A DNA stretch of 64,000 nucleotides from Erythrobacteraceae bacterium CFH 75059. Lineage in GTDB: Bacteria > Pseudomonadota > Alphaproteobacteria > Sphingomonadales > Sphingomonadaceae. The stretch is taken from the NCBI GenBank assembly GCA_004331795.1, contig SJSR01000001.1, forward strand, positions 186,001-250,000, in the 5' to 3' direction. Under the pieces are notes generated by a model. That model saw only the letters and a program-made list of their open reading frames with translations, did no database searches and was not told where the DNA came from. Every line of letters begins with the position of its first letter. Positions within the stretch are counted from its first letter, which is position 1. Made by a program: the position numbers and the translations under genes. Positions 1-8,778 of this stretch are shown here, piece after piece.

Positions 1-13
1 CGGGGGGCAGGCC

Positions 14-1189
14 ATGTACAGCGAAGAGGACATCAATTCGGCCGTGGCGGCAGGGGCGTTGACGCCCGATGCGGCCGCGGCCTTCCGCGCGCACATGACG
101 CGTGTGCGCGCCATGCCGCGCAGCGACGAGGAAGGATTCCGCCTCGTCAACAGCTTCAACGACATCTTCGTGGCCATCGCCATCGTCATCATGCTGGTGG
201 CGGCGGGCGCGATCGGGCAGGCGCTGGCGGGCGCGTTTGCACCGGAACCGGTCTTCCCCGTCGATGCTCAGGTCAACAACGCCGCGATGGACGCGTGGGC
301 GCGGCAGAATGCCTACAGATCCGCAATGAGCCGGCTGTTTTCCGGCCTGCTGGTTGCCGCGACCGCCTGGCCGCTGGCGGAGGTGTTTACGCGAAGGCGG
401 CGGATGGCGCTGCCGTCCATCCTGCTGCTGCTGGCTTTTGTCGGCGGCGTGTTCGCGGCATTCTCCGGCGTGGGCGACGTGCTGAACCGGAGCGCGAACG
501 AGACGACCGGAGCGCTGATGATCTCCGGTGCGGGGCTGGTTGCCGCCGGCGCGGCCTGGCTGCACTGGCGGCGCTTCATGGTGCCGATCACGGTTGCGGC
601 AGGGGTCGGCGCTCTCGCGCTGACCGTGCTGTCGCTGATCGCCGGCGTGCTCAAAGCGGCGGGCGTGGAGGATACCGGCACCATGATCCTGTGGCTCGTG
701 TTCCTCGCCGGCCTCGCCATCTTCGCCTTCGCCATGCGCTGGGACATGTCCGACCGGGCGCGCACGACGCGGCGCAGCGACGTCGCCTTCTGGCTGCACC
801 TGCTGGCCGCGCCAATGATCGCGCACCCGATCTTCTACTCGCTCGGCATCATGGATGGCGGCGACGAGGTCGGCGTCGGCGCGGCCTTGGTGGTCGTGGC
901 GATCTATGTGCTGTTCGGGCTGGTCGCCCTCGTCATCGACCGGCGGGCGCTGCTGGTCTCGGCGCTGGCCTATGTCCTGGCGGCGCTCGGCTTCCTGTTC
1001 GACCGCTTCGGCGCGGTCGAGCTGAACGTCGCGCTGACCGCGCTGGTGATCGGCTCGGCGCTGCTGATGCTGTCGGCGTTCTGGACCTCGCTGCGCTCAC
1101 GGCTGGTGATGGGCTTGCCCGCGGCCTGGCAGGAGCGCGTCCCGCCCGCGATGCCCGTCATGCGAGCGGCACCGGCGCTGCCCGCCTAG
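14..1189 (+). CDS. Multi-pass inner-membrane protein, unknown function
   Basis: A 391-residue protein with a soluble N-terminal segment of about 48 residues followed by roughly ten hydrophobic helices (the first near residues 50-72) and a short C-terminal tail. I do not recognise a catalytic motif. The ATG at 14 is preceded by a G-rich stretch that can act as ribosome binding site, but the upstream region is cut by the window edge. It converges on the DUF2794 gene; the TAG stop shares its bases with the opposing stop. The layout resembles DUF2157-type membrane proteins, but this is only a guess. Confidence 0.75.
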   Translation: MYSEEDINSAVAAGALTPDAAAAFRAHMTRVRAMPRSDEEGFRLVNSFNDIFVAIAIVIMLVAAGAIGQALAGAFAPEPVFPVDAQVNNAAMDAWARQNAYRSAMSRLFSGLLVAATAWPLAEVFTRRRRMALPSILLLLAFVGGVFAAFSGVGDVLNRSANETTGALMISGAGLVAAGAAWLHWRRFMVPITVAAGVGALALTVLSLIAGVLKAAGVEDTGTMILWLVFLAGLAIFAFAMRWDMSDRARTTRRSDVAFWLHLLAAPMIAHPIFYSLGIMDGGDEVGVGAALVVVAIYVLFGLVALVIDRRALLVSALAYVLAALGFLFDRFGAVELNVALTALVIGSALLMLSAFWTSLRSRLVMGLPAAWQERVPPAMPVMRAAPALPA

Positions 1190-1533
1190 CCGTCGACCAG
1201 CTTGACCAGCCTACGCTCCACCGGCGCCAGCACGCCGGGCAGCTCATGCCCGCGCTTCAGCACCTGACCGTGCTCGCCGAACAGCGTCCACATGCCCTGC
1301 CGGTTGCGGTTGGCGGGCCGCTTCTCCACCCGCGCCTGAGGACGTTCGGCCGTGCGGCGGAAGGCGGCGAAGCTCGCGGCGTCGCGGTCGAAGTTCATCG
1401 CGTAGTCGCGCCACTCCCCGGCCGCGACCATCCGGCCGTACAGATCAAGGATCCGCTGGAGTTCCTGCCGGGTGAAGCCGACCTGCCCGAGGCGCGGCTG
1501 GGGAAAGGACAGGATCGCCGGGTCGTTCGTCAC
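1186..1533 (-). CDS. DUF2794 domain-containing protein
   Basis: A 115-residue soluble protein with the sequence character of DUF2794, a small family confined largely to alphaproteobacteria and without known function. The core includes the segment FTRQELQRILDLYGRMV and a basic, Gly-rich C-terminal half. The open frame extends far upstream without an ATG; I place the start at the GTG at 1533, five bases after the cysE stop, which gives the usual family length. It therefore looks co-transcribed and probably translationally coupled with cysE. A CTG two codons upstream is the alternative start. Confidence 0.72.
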   Translation of the reverse strand: MTNDPAILSFPQPRLGQVGFTRQELQRILDLYGRMVAAGEWRDYAMNFDRDAASFAAFRRTAERPQARVEKRPANRNRQGMWTLFGEHGQVLKRGHELPGVLAPVERRLVKLVDG

Positions 1534-1538
1534 GACGT

Positions 1539-2228
1539 TCAGCGGCCGGTGCCGTTGCGCGGCTGGTCCGCGCCTGCGCGCCGCAGCGCGGCGATCTCGT
1601 CCCGAAGCGCGTGCACCTCCTGCTCCAGCGCCTCCAGACGGGCGGATGACGGCTCGCACGGCGCCTCGCAGGGCGTGCCATAGGGCATGAAGGCGCGCAT
1701 GTACGTCTCGACGGGAACAAGCGTCGAACGGGCCTTGAACCCGATCATGGTCGCCCCCGCCGGTACGTCGTCCAGCACCACGGCATTGGCGCCGATGCGC
1801 GCCCGCTCGCCGACGGTGATCGGCCCGATCACCTGCGCCCCCGAGCCGATGATGACGCCGTTGCCGATCGTCGGATGGCGTTTGCCCCCGATCCCGTTGG
1901 CCGGATTGGTGCCGCCCAGCGTCACGCACTGGTAGATCGTCACGTCGTCGCCGATCTCCGCCGTCTCGCCGATGACGGTGAAGCCATGGTCGATGAAGAA
2001 ATTGCGTCCGATGCGCGCGCCGGGATGGATGTCGATGGCGGTGAGGATGCGCGACAGATGGTTGACGAAGCGGGCAAGCAGGAACAGCCTTGCCCGGTAC
2101 AGGGCATGGGCGACGCGATGGAGGCCAAGCGCCAGCACGCCCGGATACAGCAGGATTTCCGCCCGCGAACGGGCGGCAGGGTCGCGGGCGCGGACGGAGT
2201 CGAGATAGGAGAGGAAAGCACTTGCCAT
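1539..2228 (-). CDS. cysE: Serine O-acetyltransferase
   Basis: Acetylates L-serine with acetyl-CoA, the first step of cysteine synthesis, in the cytoplasm. The 229-residue protein is the short CysE type: a helical N-terminal part (about 1-65), then left-handed beta-helix hexapeptide repeats (about 70-170) containing the [10 protein letters not shown] and QCVTLGGT segments that carry the acetyltransferase active-site His and substrate loop. A C-terminal coiled segment follows. The start at 2228 is supported by a GGAGAGG ribosome binding site; the frame is open further upstream, but that extension lacks family character. The DUF2794 gene follows after a five-base gap. Confidence 0.93.
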   Translation of the reverse strand: MASAFLSYLDSVRARDPAARSRAEILLYPGVLALGLHRVAHALYRARLFLLARFVNHLSRILTAIDIHPGARIGRNFFIDHGFTVIGETAEIGDDVTIYQCVTLGGTNPANGIGGKRHPTIGNGVIIGSGAQVIGPITVGERARIGANAVVLDDVPAGATMIGFKARSTLVPVETYMRAFMPYGTPCEAPCEPSSARLEALEQEVHALRDEIAALRRAGADQPRNGTGR

Positions 2229-2251
2229 GTTCGCCTCGTCCTCTCCGCCGG

Positions 2252-2872
2252 TCAGGCCAAATCCCGCTGCGCCGGTCCGCAGACGGCCTCGAGCGCGGCG
2301 CGCCACACCGAACGGCCCGGCGCAATCTTCAGTTCCAGACTCAGCCGGTCAATCTCGGCCACGAGCCGCTCCGCCACGGCGTATGATCGCACCATCCGGG
2401 GCACCAGATAGGTAGCGAAGCTCTCGTCCAGAACAAGGCGCCGGAGGCGTGCATGGTGACGCAGGAGCGCCGTGAGCAGGGCATCGTCCGGCTCGCCCAC
2501 GCTGAGCGCAAGCGCCGCCTGCACCCGCGAGGAAAGGTCGGGCAAGGCTGGCATCCATGGCTCTGTTCCCGCGATGAGGAGCAGCGGCGCTGAGGCTTCC
2601 TGCGCCCTGTTCCACGCGTGGAAGAGCACAGGCTCGGCCTCCCGGTGTGCATCGTCGATGACGGTCGCCGCCCGGACTCCGGCGGCGAACCAGCGGCCGA
2701 GCAGGGTCTTGCCGGATCGCGGCGGACCGGACAGCACCGCCGTGCGGTAGGGCCAGCTGTGCGGCCGGGCGAGTGCCTCGACCGCAGCGGCGTTGGCCGT
2801 TCCGATGAGCACTCCCGCCTCGTCCCCGGCGCCGGCGCTCGCCGGGTCGAGGGGCAGGAGCAGCTGCGTCAT
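2252..2872 (-). CDS. hdaA: Hda-like DnaA-family regulatory ATPase
   Basis: A 206-residue protein resembling the ATPase part of DnaA, without the DNA-binding domain. Members of this group (Hda in E. coli, HdaA in Caulobacter) work with the beta clamp to convert DnaA-ATP to DnaA-ADP after replication starts. A Walker A motif GPPRSGKT lies at residues 49-56, and the N-terminal QLLLPLD is a good clamp-binding motif, which fixes the start at 2872. The Walker B region reads VIDDAH. It lies directly downstream of the DUF2066-like gene, opposite purM, an arrangement known around hda in other proteobacteria. Confidence 0.85.
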   Translation of the reverse strand: MTQLLLPLDPASAGAGDEAGVLIGTANAAAVEALARPHSWPYRTAVLSGPPRSGKTLLGRWFAAGVRAATVIDDAHREAEPVLFHAWNRAQEASAPLLLIAGTEPWMPALPDLSSRVQAALALSVGEPDDALLTALLRHHARLRRLVLDESFATYLVPRMVRSYAVAERLVAEIDRLSLELKIAPGRSVWRAALEAVCGPAQRDLA

Positions 2873-2885
2873 GCGCTGCAACCCG

Positions 2886-4193
2886 TCAGCGGCTGATCGA
2901 CAGGGCCGATCCACCCTGCTGGACGGTGAACCCGCGCCCGCGCAGCGCGCCGGCTAGGTCGCCGATGGCGCCCTCGTACTGGACGACCATGACCGATGTG
3001 CCGCCAAGGGCGAGACTGCGCGTGGACGCGCCGCGCACGCCGCTCACCCCGCGCACCGCTGCAAGGGTGGCGTCCACGCTCGCTGCGTCGGGCGTTGCAA
3101 ACTGCACCGTGATCGTCGTGAGCGTGGCGGACGGTGCGGGGGCGGTGACCGGCGTTTCGCCCGCCGGCACCGCCGCTCCGGCATCGACCGGCACCGGGCG
3201 AGCGGCCTGGGCCGCGGCGGCCGCGCGCTGCCGTTCGCCGGCGCGCACCTGCATGCCGATCTCGACCAGACGTGCGAACGCGGGATCCATCCGTCCGCCT
3301 TCCGCCGCAAGGGTCGTGTCCACGCCGAGGTCGCCGCGCGCAAGCGCCTGGGTGAAGATGGCGTCGAAACGGCGGACCGCCTCAGCCAGCATCTGCGGCA
3401 ACGCCTCGGGCGTCTCCGCGGTGAGGGTGAAGCGGGCAAGGAAGCGGTTGTCCGGCCCGTGCCGGGCGGTGAATTCCCCGTCGATCGGACCGCCGGGAAA
3501 GCGGTGCTGCAGCCGGGCGATCGGAATCACCACCCCGGAGGCGGAGAACTGGTCGAGGATGTTGCGCCACCACAGCCGGCTGCGCCGGTCGGTCTGGCCG
3601 AAATTGACGAGCAGCGATTCGCCGCCCGCACCGGAAGGACGGACGTAGTCGATCCGGCTGCCTCCGGCCTGGAACTCGGCCCAGGCGCGTTGCCACTCGT
3701 TGCGCAGTTCGAACGTGGTGGCGGTGCCGGCCGACAGGGTGACCGGAATGACGAGCATGGGCGGCGACTTCGCCATTTGCCCGCCCTGCCCCAGCAGTCC
3801 GCCGGCACGCTGCCGGTCGAACACCACCGTCAGGCGGGCGATGTAGCGGCGGGGACCGATCCGCTCCTGCTCAATGACGATGGAGGAGACCAGCCCCTGA
3901 AGCTGGCTGTCGGAGATCGCCGGTCCGCCGATCTTCTCCCAGGCCCTGCGCTGCGCCTCGCGCCAGGCGCTGTCGCGCGCCTCCTCGGCGCTCGGCCCTT
4001 GCACATTCACCTCGATGCCGCTGACCTGGATGTCGGTGGTCGCCGCCACCGGAGCGATGCCGCGTTCGCCTCCGACCTGGGCCGCGAGCGTGGCGCCGAG
4101 GAGCAGAACAGCCACGGCGACGCCCGTCAGCAGCACCGGACCGGATCGCTGCCGGCGGTTCGGGACGGCGATGGAGGAGGAAACGGCAGTCAT
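2886..4193 (-). CDS. DUF2066-like exported or membrane-anchored protein
   Basis: A 435-residue protein with a short cytoplasmic N-terminus and one hydrophobic segment (about 20-38), so probably anchored in the inner membrane with the rest periplasmic. The region after the anchor (about 55-120) has the alternating beta/alpha character of DUF2066. The C-terminal third contains an Ala/Pro-rich linker and a final small alpha/beta domain. The ATG at 4193 fits the signal-anchor. The neighbouring Hda-like ATPase and divergent purM match the DUF2066-hda-purM neighbourhood known in gammaproteobacteria, which supports the assignment. Function is unknown. Confidence 0.7.
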   Translation of the reverse strand: MTAVSSSIAVPNRRQRSGPVLLTGVAVAVLLLGATLAAQVGGERGIAPVAATTDIQVSGIEVNVQGPSAEEARDSAWREAQRRAWEKIGGPAISDSQLQGLVSSIVIEQERIGPRRYIARLTVVFDRQRAGGLLGQGGQMAKSPPMLVIPVTLSAGTATTFELRNEWQRAWAEFQAGGSRIDYVRPSGAGGESLLVNFGQTDRRSRLWWRNILDQFSASGVVIPIARLQHRFPGGPIDGEFTARHGPDNRFLARFTLTAETPEALPQMLAEAVRRFDAIFTQALARGDLGVDTTLAAEGGRMDPAFARLVEIGMQVRAGERQRAAAAAQAARPVPVDAGAAVPAGETPVTAPAPSATLTTITVQFATPDAASVDATLAAVRGVSGVRGASTRSLALGGTSVMVVQYEGAIGDLAGALRGRGFTVQQGGSALSISR

Positions 4194-4260
4194 GGGCAGA
4201 GCCGGCCTTTTGCCCAATGCGGCATGGAAATCCAAGCGCGAAACGCTAAGGCTGGCCGGC

Positions 4261-5358
4261 ATGACCTCCGCACCTCCCCGCTACACCTACGCCGGTGCCG
4301 GCGTCTCCGTCGCCGCGGGCAACGCCCTTGTCCGCCGCATCGCGCCGCTCGCCCGCTCCACCGCGCGCGCCGGTGCCGACGCCGATCTCGGCGGCTTCGG
4401 CGGCTTCTTCGACCTGCGGGCGGCGGGCTATGCAGACCCGCTGCTGGTGGCCGCGAACGACGGCGTGGGAACCAAGCTGCGCCTGGCGATCGACCATGGC
4501 CGGCATGACGGCGTCGGCATCGATCTCGTCGCCATGTGCGTCAACGATCTCATCGTGCAGGGCGCCGAACCGCTTTTCTTCCTCGACTACTTCGCCTGCG
4601 GCAAGCTCGACCCGGAGGTTGCCGAAGCGGTGGTGGCCGGCATCGCGCGCGGTTGCCGGGAGGCCGGATGCGCCCTGATCGGCGGCGAGACGGCGGAAAT
4701 GCCCGGCATGTATGCGCCCGGCGACTACGATCTGGCGGGGTTCTGCGTCGGCGCGGTGGAACGGGGCGAGCAGCTGACCGGCGGCCGGGTCGCTCCTGGC
4801 CATGTGCTGCTCGGTCTTGCCAGTTCGGGGGTGCATTCCAACGGCTACTCCCTGGTGCGCAGGCTGGCGGCCGACCATGGCTGGCGGCTGGACCGGCCGG
4901 CGCTGTTCGAACCTGACCGCATCCTTCGCGATGTCCTGCTGGAGCCGACGCGCATCTATGTCGGCTCGCTGCTGCCCCAGATCCGGGCCGGTCGGATCGA
5001 CGCACTGGCCCACATCACCGGCGGCGGTCTGCTGGAGAACGTCCCGCGCGTGCTGCCCGCGGGGTGCCACGCGCGCATCGACGCCGACCGCTGGCCCCAG
5101 CCCCGCCTGATGGCGTTTCTGCAGGGGCAGGGGAACATCGAACCCGAGGAGATGGCCCGCACCTTCAATTGCGGCATCGGCATGGTGGTCATGGTGCAGC
5201 CTTCGCTGGTGGAGGACACCGCCGCGGCGCTGAGGGAGGCGGGAGAAACTGTACACGTCATCGGCGCCGTCGAGGAGGGCGAGCGCGGCTGCACGGTGCA
5301 GGGCGGCGCCGGCACCTGGAGCGCGCGGGCCGCGTGGCAGGCCGCGCATGCCGGCTGA
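4261..5358 (+). CDS. purM: Phosphoribosylformylglycinamidine cyclo-ligase (AIR synthase)
   Basis: Makes 5-aminoimidazole ribonucleotide from FGAM and ATP, step five of de novo purine synthesis. The 365-residue protein shows the family N-terminus ([15 protein letters not shown]), the glycine-rich segment GGFGGFFDL, the [13 protein letters not shown] substrate loop, and [11 protein letters not shown] in the middle. The length is normal. The start at 4261 gives the family N-terminus, although the frame is open upstream. It is transcribed away from the DUF2066/hda pair with a 67-base gap that must hold both promoters. The 3' end overlaps purN by 11 bases, indicating translational coupling. Confidence 0.95.
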   Translation: MTSAPPRYTYAGAGVSVAAGNALVRRIAPLARSTARAGADADLGGFGGFFDLRAAGYADPLLVAANDGVGTKLRLAIDHGRHDGVGIDLVAMCVNDLIVQGAEPLFFLDYFACGKLDPEVAEAVVAGIARGCREAGCALIGGETAEMPGMYAPGDYDLAGFCVGAVERGEQLTGGRVAPGHVLLGLASSGVHSNGYSLVRRLAADHGWRLDRPALFEPDRILRDVLLEPTRIYVGSLLPQIRAGRIDALAHITGGGLLENVPRVLPAGCHARIDADRWPQPRLMAFLQGQGNIEPEEMARTFNCGIGMVVMVQPSLVEDTAAALREAGETVHVIGAVEEGERGCTVQGGAGTWSARAAWQAAHAG

Positions 5359-5947
5359 CCCGCGGCGCGAGCCGGTGGCGGTGTTCATCTCGGGCACCGG
5401 CAGCAACATGGCCGCGCTTCTCTATGCCAGCCGCATGGAACCGTGCCCCTACGAGATCGCCCTCGTCGCCAGCAACAATCCCGCCGCACCCGGCCTTGCC
5501 CTCGCCGCGGCCGAAGGGGTGCCGACCTTTGCGCTGAGCCATCGGGGCCTCACCCGGCACGAACACGACGCGGCCATGGGCAAGGCGGCCGAACGGCACG
5601 GAGCACGCTGGATCGCGCTCGCCGGATACATGCGGGTGCTCGGATCCGCCTTCGTCGACGCATGGGCCGGGCGCATCCTCAACATTCACCCTTCGCTGCT
5701 GCCGCTCTACAAGGGGCTGGACACGCACGCCCGCGCCCTGGCGGCAGGCGACCGGGAGGCCGGGTGCAGCGTGCATCTGGTGACGGCCGAACTCGACGAT
5801 GGCGAGGTGATCGCCCAGGCGCGGGTCGCGGTGCTGCCCGGCGACACCGCGGATTCGCTCGCGCGCCGGGTGCTCATCGCCGAACACCAGCTTTATCCGC
5901 GCGCGCTGGCCCGGTTCGTCGGCACGGCCCGCGCCGAAGGCTGCTGA
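5348..5947 (+). CDS. purN: Phosphoribosylglycinamide formyltransferase
   Basis: Transfers a formyl group from 10-formyltetrahydrofolate to GAR, step three of purine synthesis. The 199-residue protein has the nucleotide loop GTGSNM (16-21), the catalytic N-x-H-P block NIHPSLLP (112-119), and the GCSVHLV segment followed by the aspartate-containing loop ELDDG. It overlaps the end of purM by 11 bases, the usual purMN operon. Confidence 0.95.
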   Translation: MPADPRREPVAVFISGTGSNMAALLYASRMEPCPYEIALVASNNPAAPGLALAAAEGVPTFALSHRGLTRHEHDAAMGKAAERHGARWIALAGYMRVLGSAFVDAWAGRILNIHPSLLPLYKGLDTHARALAAGDREAGCSVHLVTAELDDGEVIAQARVAVLPGDTADSLARRVLIAEHQLYPRALARFVGTARAEGC

Positions 5948-5954
5948 AGCACGC

Positions 5955-7199
5955 ATGGCCGCACCGCCCCGCCCGCATCCGCTCGCCCGTGCCCGCGCGG
6001 CGGAGCGCCTGAACGAACTGCTCGGCATCGCATGGCAGCGGGGCTGGTCGGCGCGCCCGGACCTGTCGGCCGCGGCCATCTTCGCCGCCGGCGCCAAGGG
6101 CTTTCATCCTGACGACGAGCGGTCCGGCCGCAACGAGGCCGACGTGGCCGACTTCCGCGCGCGGCTGGAGGTGCTCGCCGGTGCGCTCGAGAGCGAAGCG
6201 CGCCTCAACAATCTCGGGCGCACCGTGGCCGCCGGCATGCTCGCCCGCACGGTGCGCCAGCGGCTCGCGCTGGGGCGGTGGTGGCGGCATCGCCCGGCCG
6301 ATGCCATTGGAGAGATCGCGCCGCCGCTGATCGTCCTTGGGCAGATGCGCGGGGGCACGACGCGCGTGCACCGGTTGCTCGCCGCCGATCCCGCCCACAC
6401 GGCGACGCGCTTCTGCGACAGCTGGAACCCGGTGCCGCTCCGCCCCGACCTGCGCCCGCTGAAGGGCGCGGCGGCGCTGAGGCTGGCGCGCGTGCTCAAT
6501 CCCTGGCTCGACGTGCTGCACCCGATGACCGCCACCGGGGTCGAGGAGGAGCTTGGCTGGCTGGCATCGGCACTGGGTGGCAGCGCCTATTACACCCAAT
6601 GGCACGTGCCGTCCTTCACGCGGGACTGCGAAGACCGCGATCCCGCCCCGCTTTACCGCGAGTTTGGCCGGATCCTGAGGACCGACGCGCAGCACCACGG
6701 AACGAGGAGCCGGACGCGCGTGCTCAAGGTGCCCGAGTTCACCGATGCGATCCCCGCCCTGTGCACAGCCTTCCCCGAGGCGCGCTTCGTCATCGCCCGG
6801 CGCGACCCGGCGGAGGCAGCGCACAGCGCCGCCTCTCTCGTCGCCGCGCAGATGGCGCCGCAGACGGACGCAGCTGACTTCGCGTGGATCCTCGCCGAGT
6901 GGGAACGCAAGACGGCGCTGCGCGAACGGCACCTCGACGCGGCCGTCACGGCGCTGGGCGACCGCTGCGTCGTGGTCGACTTCGCGCTTCTCGACAGGGA
7001 CTGGCGCGCGGCCATGCGCGGGGTGTACGCCGCGCTCGGCCGAGCGTGGACGCCCCCGGTCGACACGGCCATGGCCCATGCCCAAGCGCGCATGGCACAA
7101 GGCGCGCATCGGGAACACCGCCGCCAACGCGCGAATTTCGCCGCCGCCGGTCAGTGTGCGGTCAACGGCGGCGGCACCGGCAGGGGATCGGCGGAGTAG
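5955..7199 (+). CDS. Sulfotransferase family protein
   Basis: A 414-residue cytoplasmic protein of the P-loop sulfotransferase fold. The PAPS 5'-phosphosulfate loop is visible as LGQMRGGTTRVHRLL (about 128-142), and a later segment, PEARFVIARRDPAEAAHS, matches the 3'-phosphate-binding strand and helix of these enzymes. The first 110 residues are a helical N-terminal extension. The acceptor cannot be predicted. The gene starts seven bases after purN and may be transcribed with it. Its last 49 bases overlap the convergent NTF2-like gene, so the very C-terminus, which is low in complexity, should be treated with care. Confidence 0.8.
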   Translation: MAAPPRPHPLARARAAERLNELLGIAWQRGWSARPDLSAAAIFAAGAKGFHPDDERSGRNEADVADFRARLEVLAGALESEARLNNLGRTVAAGMLARTVRQRLALGRWWRHRPADAIGEIAPPLIVLGQMRGGTTRVHRLLAADPAHTATRFCDSWNPVPLRPDLRPLKGAAALRLARVLNPWLDVLHPMTATGVEEELGWLASALGGSAYYTQWHVPSFTRDCEDRDPAPLYREFGRILRTDAQHHGTRSRTRVLKVPEFTDAIPALCTAFPEARFVIARRDPAEAAHSAASLVAAQMAPQTDAADFAWILAEWERKTALRERHLDAAVTALGDRCVVVDFALLDRDWRAAMRGVYAALGRAWTPPVDTAMAHAQARMAQGAHREHRRQRANFAAAGQCAVNGGGTGRGSAE

Positions 7200-7549
7200 C
7201 GTCGCCACTCGCTGACCCGTCCACCCGAGAAGGTGAGCCGCCACAAGGTGCGGCGCGCCTCGGGAAAGAAGCGGCTGACCGTCGTTCCGGTCACCAGGGC
7301 CGAGCCGTTGGACGAGGTGACGGCATCGACCTGCAAGGCAAAGCTCGGATCGGCGGCGATCACGTCGCGCAGCCAGTCAATGACCCGTGCCAAGCCCGAA
7401 ATCTGTCCGCCGCGGCTGTCGCAGAAGAGCAGATCCGCGGTCGCGTAGCGTTCGAGCGCGTCGAAATCGCGCGCGTTCACAGCGGCAATGATCGCGTTGA
7501 CCAGCTGCGCGGCTGCGCCGTTCCAGAAACGATCGCTGAGCCCACCCAT
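7151..7549 (-). CDS. NTF2/SnoaL-like small protein
   Basis: A 132-residue soluble protein with the sequence pattern of the NTF2-like cone fold: an N-terminal helix (LVNAIIAAVNARDFDALERY), a DLLFCDSRGGQISGLARV turn where these proteins shape their pocket, and C-terminal beta strands ending in RLTFSGGRVSEWRRY. The fold serves enzymes and binding proteins of many kinds, so no reaction can be named. It converges with and overlaps the sulfotransferase by 49 bases. No strong ribosome binding site precedes the ATG at 7549. Confidence 0.65.
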   Translation of the reverse strand: MGGLSDRFWNGAAAQLVNAIIAAVNARDFDALERYATADLLFCDSRGGQISGLARVIDWLRDVIAADPSFALQVDAVTSSNGSALVTGTTVSRFFPEARRTLWRLTFSGGRVSEWRRYSADPLPVPPPLTAH

Positions 7550-7636
7550 GCCGGCAGGATATCATGCGCGCGGGACGCCGGCAAACCGGCGCCGCACGCC
7601 GCAGGAGGAGACGCTTGAACGCCTCCGAACGAAGGG

Positions 7637-8059
7637 TCAGCCGACGATCTCGTCCTCGGTGAAGAAGTAGGCGATCTCGGTTGCGGCGTTTTCGTCGCTG
7701 TCCGAACCGTGCACCGAATTGGCCTCGATCGACTCGGCGAACGTCTTGCGGATCGTGCCTTCGGCCGCGTCGGCGGGGTTGGTGGCGCCCATGACGTCGC
7801 GGTTGCGCTTCACCGCGTCCTCCCCTTCGAGCACCTGGACGACGACGGGGCCGCTGATCATGAAGGACACCAACTCGCCGAAGAACGGCCGTTCGCGATG
7901 CACCGCATAGAACCCTTCGGCCTGCTCGCGGGTCATGCGGATCCGCTTGCTGGCGATCACGCGCAGCCCCGCGTCTTCCAGCATCTTGGTGACCGCGCCG
8001 GTCAGGTTGCGACGCGTGGCGTCCGGCTTGATGATCGAGAAGGTGCGGGTGACCGCCAT
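7637..8059 (-). CDS. ndk: Nucleoside-diphosphate kinase
   Basis: Moves the gamma phosphate of ATP to other NDPs through a phospho-histidine, balancing the nucleotide pools. The 140-residue protein begins [18 protein letters not shown], with Lys11 of the active site. The phospho-accepting His is H117 in NSVHGSDS, followed by the family C-terminus. The ATG at 8059 gives the standard length, although the frame opens 21 codons earlier. It is the last of a minus-strand series pepA-DUF2256-holC-ndk. Confidence 0.97.
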   Translation of the reverse strand: MAVTRTFSIIKPDATRRNLTGAVTKMLEDAGLRVIASKRIRMTREQAEGFYAVHRERPFFGELVSFMISGPVVVQVLEGEDAVKRNRDVMGATNPADAAEGTIRKTFAESIEANSVHGSDSDENAATEIAYFFTEDEIVG

Positions 8060-8149
8060 GGGGTGTCCTTTGCTGCTGGAGAGTTTGGCGCGCGCCCTAG
8101 CTGCGGACCGCCGGTGGGGCAACCCCGCGCACGGGCGGCGGCGCCGGTG

Positions 8150-8584
8150 TCAGGGCCCGGCGCGCCAGCCCCCAACCGGCGTCTGCTTGAAAATCCTCAG
8201 CGTCGCCGTGCCGCCGGTGCTCAGCCGCCGCCAGAGCGTCCGCGCCGGCTCGGTCTGCGCGGCGTCGAAGAGGAGCATGGTGCGCGCAAAGCCCTGGGCC
8301 TCCTCCCGCCACACCCCGTCGGCAAGCAGGGCGATGCGGGCGCCGTTGGCCGGCGCGCATGCCGTCGACAGCAGGATCGGCTGACGGGCGGCTTGCGGCG
8401 TGCCTTCCAGCCCGTGGGCAAGAAACCCCGGATCCTCCCACAGGGCCTGCGACAGCGTGTCGAGTTGTTCGGTCCCGCGCGCCACCACGAGCAGCCGTTC
8501 GCCCGAGTCCAGCACCTTGGCCGCAAGGCGCGGGACGACCGCTTCCACCGGATCGCGGCTCAGCTGATAGAAATCGACCTGCAT
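8150..8584 (-). CDS. holC: DNA polymerase III chi subunit
   Basis: A 144-residue protein beginning MQVDFYQLSRDPVEAVVPRL, typical of alphaproteobacterial HolC, the clamp-loader accessory subunit that links the replisome to single-strand binding protein. Internal landmarks are LLVVARGTEQLDTLSQALW and a C-terminal LRIFKQTPVGGW. The start at 8584 matches the family N-terminus. The gene lies 13 bases downstream of a tiny DUF2256 gene and downstream of pepA; pepA-holC is a recurrent alphaproteobacterial order. Confidence 0.9.
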   Translation of the reverse strand: MQVDFYQLSRDPVEAVVPRLAAKVLDSGERLLVVARGTEQLDTLSQALWEDPGFLAHGLEGTPQAARQPILLSTACAPANGARIALLADGVWREEAQGFARTMLLFDAAQTEPARTLWRRLSTGGTATLRIFKQTPVGGWRAGP

Positions 8585-8597
8585 CGCCCGGCCGCGC

Positions 8598-8753
8598 TCA
8601 GGTGCTCGCCGGCGGCGCGGCGGTGCGCGTGCGGCGGCACCGGTCCGAGCAGTGCCGCACCTGGTCCCAGTCGCGCGCCCATTTCCTGCGCCAGGCGAAC
8701 GGCAGTCCGCAGGTGGCGCACAGCTTGCGGGGCAGGTCGCCCTTGCGCACCAT
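8598..8753 (-). CDS. DUF2256-type small zinc-ribbon-like protein
   Basis: A 51-residue open frame in the gap between pepA and holC, read directly from the bases: it starts at the ATG at 8753 and ends with TGA at 8598. It begins [20 protein letters not shown] and continues with a WRRKWARDW core, then CSDRC and a basic tail. The two Cys pairs (CATC and CSDRC) with the intervening Trp/Arg/Lys-rich core match DUF2256, a widespread family of about 50 residues with a putative zinc site and unknown function. It ends 13 bases before holC starts. Confidence 0.8.
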   Translation of the reverse strand: MVRKGDLPRKLCATCGLPFAWRRKWARDWDQVRHCSDRCRRTRTAAPPAST

Positions 8754-8778
8754 GCGCGGCACTGGCGGAGCCTCTGCC

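Noticed and set aside
7560-7636. Terminator-like GCCGG/CCGGC and GGAGG/CCTCC repeats between ndk and the NTF2-like gene
   Set aside because: Stems are short and imperfect, with no T run; typical for random GC-rich DNA.
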